From: Lentisphaeria bacterium
Lineage (GTDB): Bacteria; Verrucomicrobiota; Lentisphaeria; Victivallales; GWF2-50-93
Assembly: GCA_020056205.1 (NCBI GenBank)
Contig: JAGVIF010000160.1
Span: 1 to 5,734 of the forward strand
Direction: 5' to 3'
Length of the DNA: 5,734 nt
Every line of letters begins with the position of its first letter. Position 1 is the stretch's first letter. The position numbers and the translations under genes were made by a program. The notes below the pieces were generated by a model. That model made no database searches. It was not told where the DNA came from and was given only the letters and a program-made list of their open reading frames with translations. Positions 5,695-5,734 of the stretch are shown one piece after another.

Positions 5695-5734
5695 TTCATT
5701 CGATATTCGAAGTTCATAGTTTTTTCCATCTTCC

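Larger units (their letters stand above)
5499..5734. other. 3' intergenic region of short-period repeats
   Basis: No gene is supportable on either strand; the one reading frame on the minus strand (5459-5659) overlaps the end of the SDR gene and matches nothing I know. Much of the region consists of degenerate tandem phrases, listed separately. A weak hairpin (5635-5651, CACA/TGTG plus GC/GC with one bulged base and a TAAA loop) has no T-run after it. I see no clear intrinsic terminator for the SDR gene. Confidence 0.6.

Overview
The window holds four genes, all on the + strand, with short non-coding flanks. In order they are a dimeric-type (alpha2) class II glycyl-tRNA synthetase; a small protein with two TFIIB-like zinc ribbons; a 928-residue AddB/RecB-like protein with a degenerate helicase body and an intact-looking C-terminal PD-(D/E)XK nuclease; and a short-chain dehydrogenase/reductase (SDR) of the pteridine-reductase/FolM kind. 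There is no rRNA, tRNA, CRISPR array, transposase or phage gene.

Layout: positions 1-168 are a leader without a supportable gene, dominated by a 44-bp imperfect palindrome (77-120). The synthetase (169-1497) overlaps the zinc-ribbon gene (1490-1927) by 8 nt. The nuclease gene (ATG at 1931) follows after 3 nt, so these three look like one tightly packed, probably translationally coupled transcript. The SDR gene (4785-5498) follows after a 67-nt gap and may be co-transcribed. Positions 5499-5734 are non-coding and built of short tandem phrases with 6-, 9- and 8-nt periods. The phrase TCGGTATCG occurs in both flanks.

Organism: a bacterium. The protein set, the moderately AT-rich composition, the Shine-Dalgarno sites ahead of the first two genes and the phrase-like intergenic DNA suggest an uncultured lineage, perhaps in or near the PVC group (Lentisphaerae or Omnitrophica-like). 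This is an impression from family resemblance and could not be tested here.

Function: the synthetase charges tRNA-Gly. The nuclease protein probably works on DNA ends in recombination or repair, but its usual helicase partner (AddA/RecB type) is not in the window. The SDR probably reduces a pterin or dihydrofolate. No shared pathway is evident, so the cluster reads as a housekeeping operon. I see no convincing novel defence or mobile system. The points most worth a second look are the leader palindrome, a palindromic 13-mer repeated three times in frame in the nuclease gene, the phrase-like intergenic repeats, the orphan AddB-like nuclease next to a zinc-ribbon protein, and the PTR1-like catalytic spacing of the SDR.
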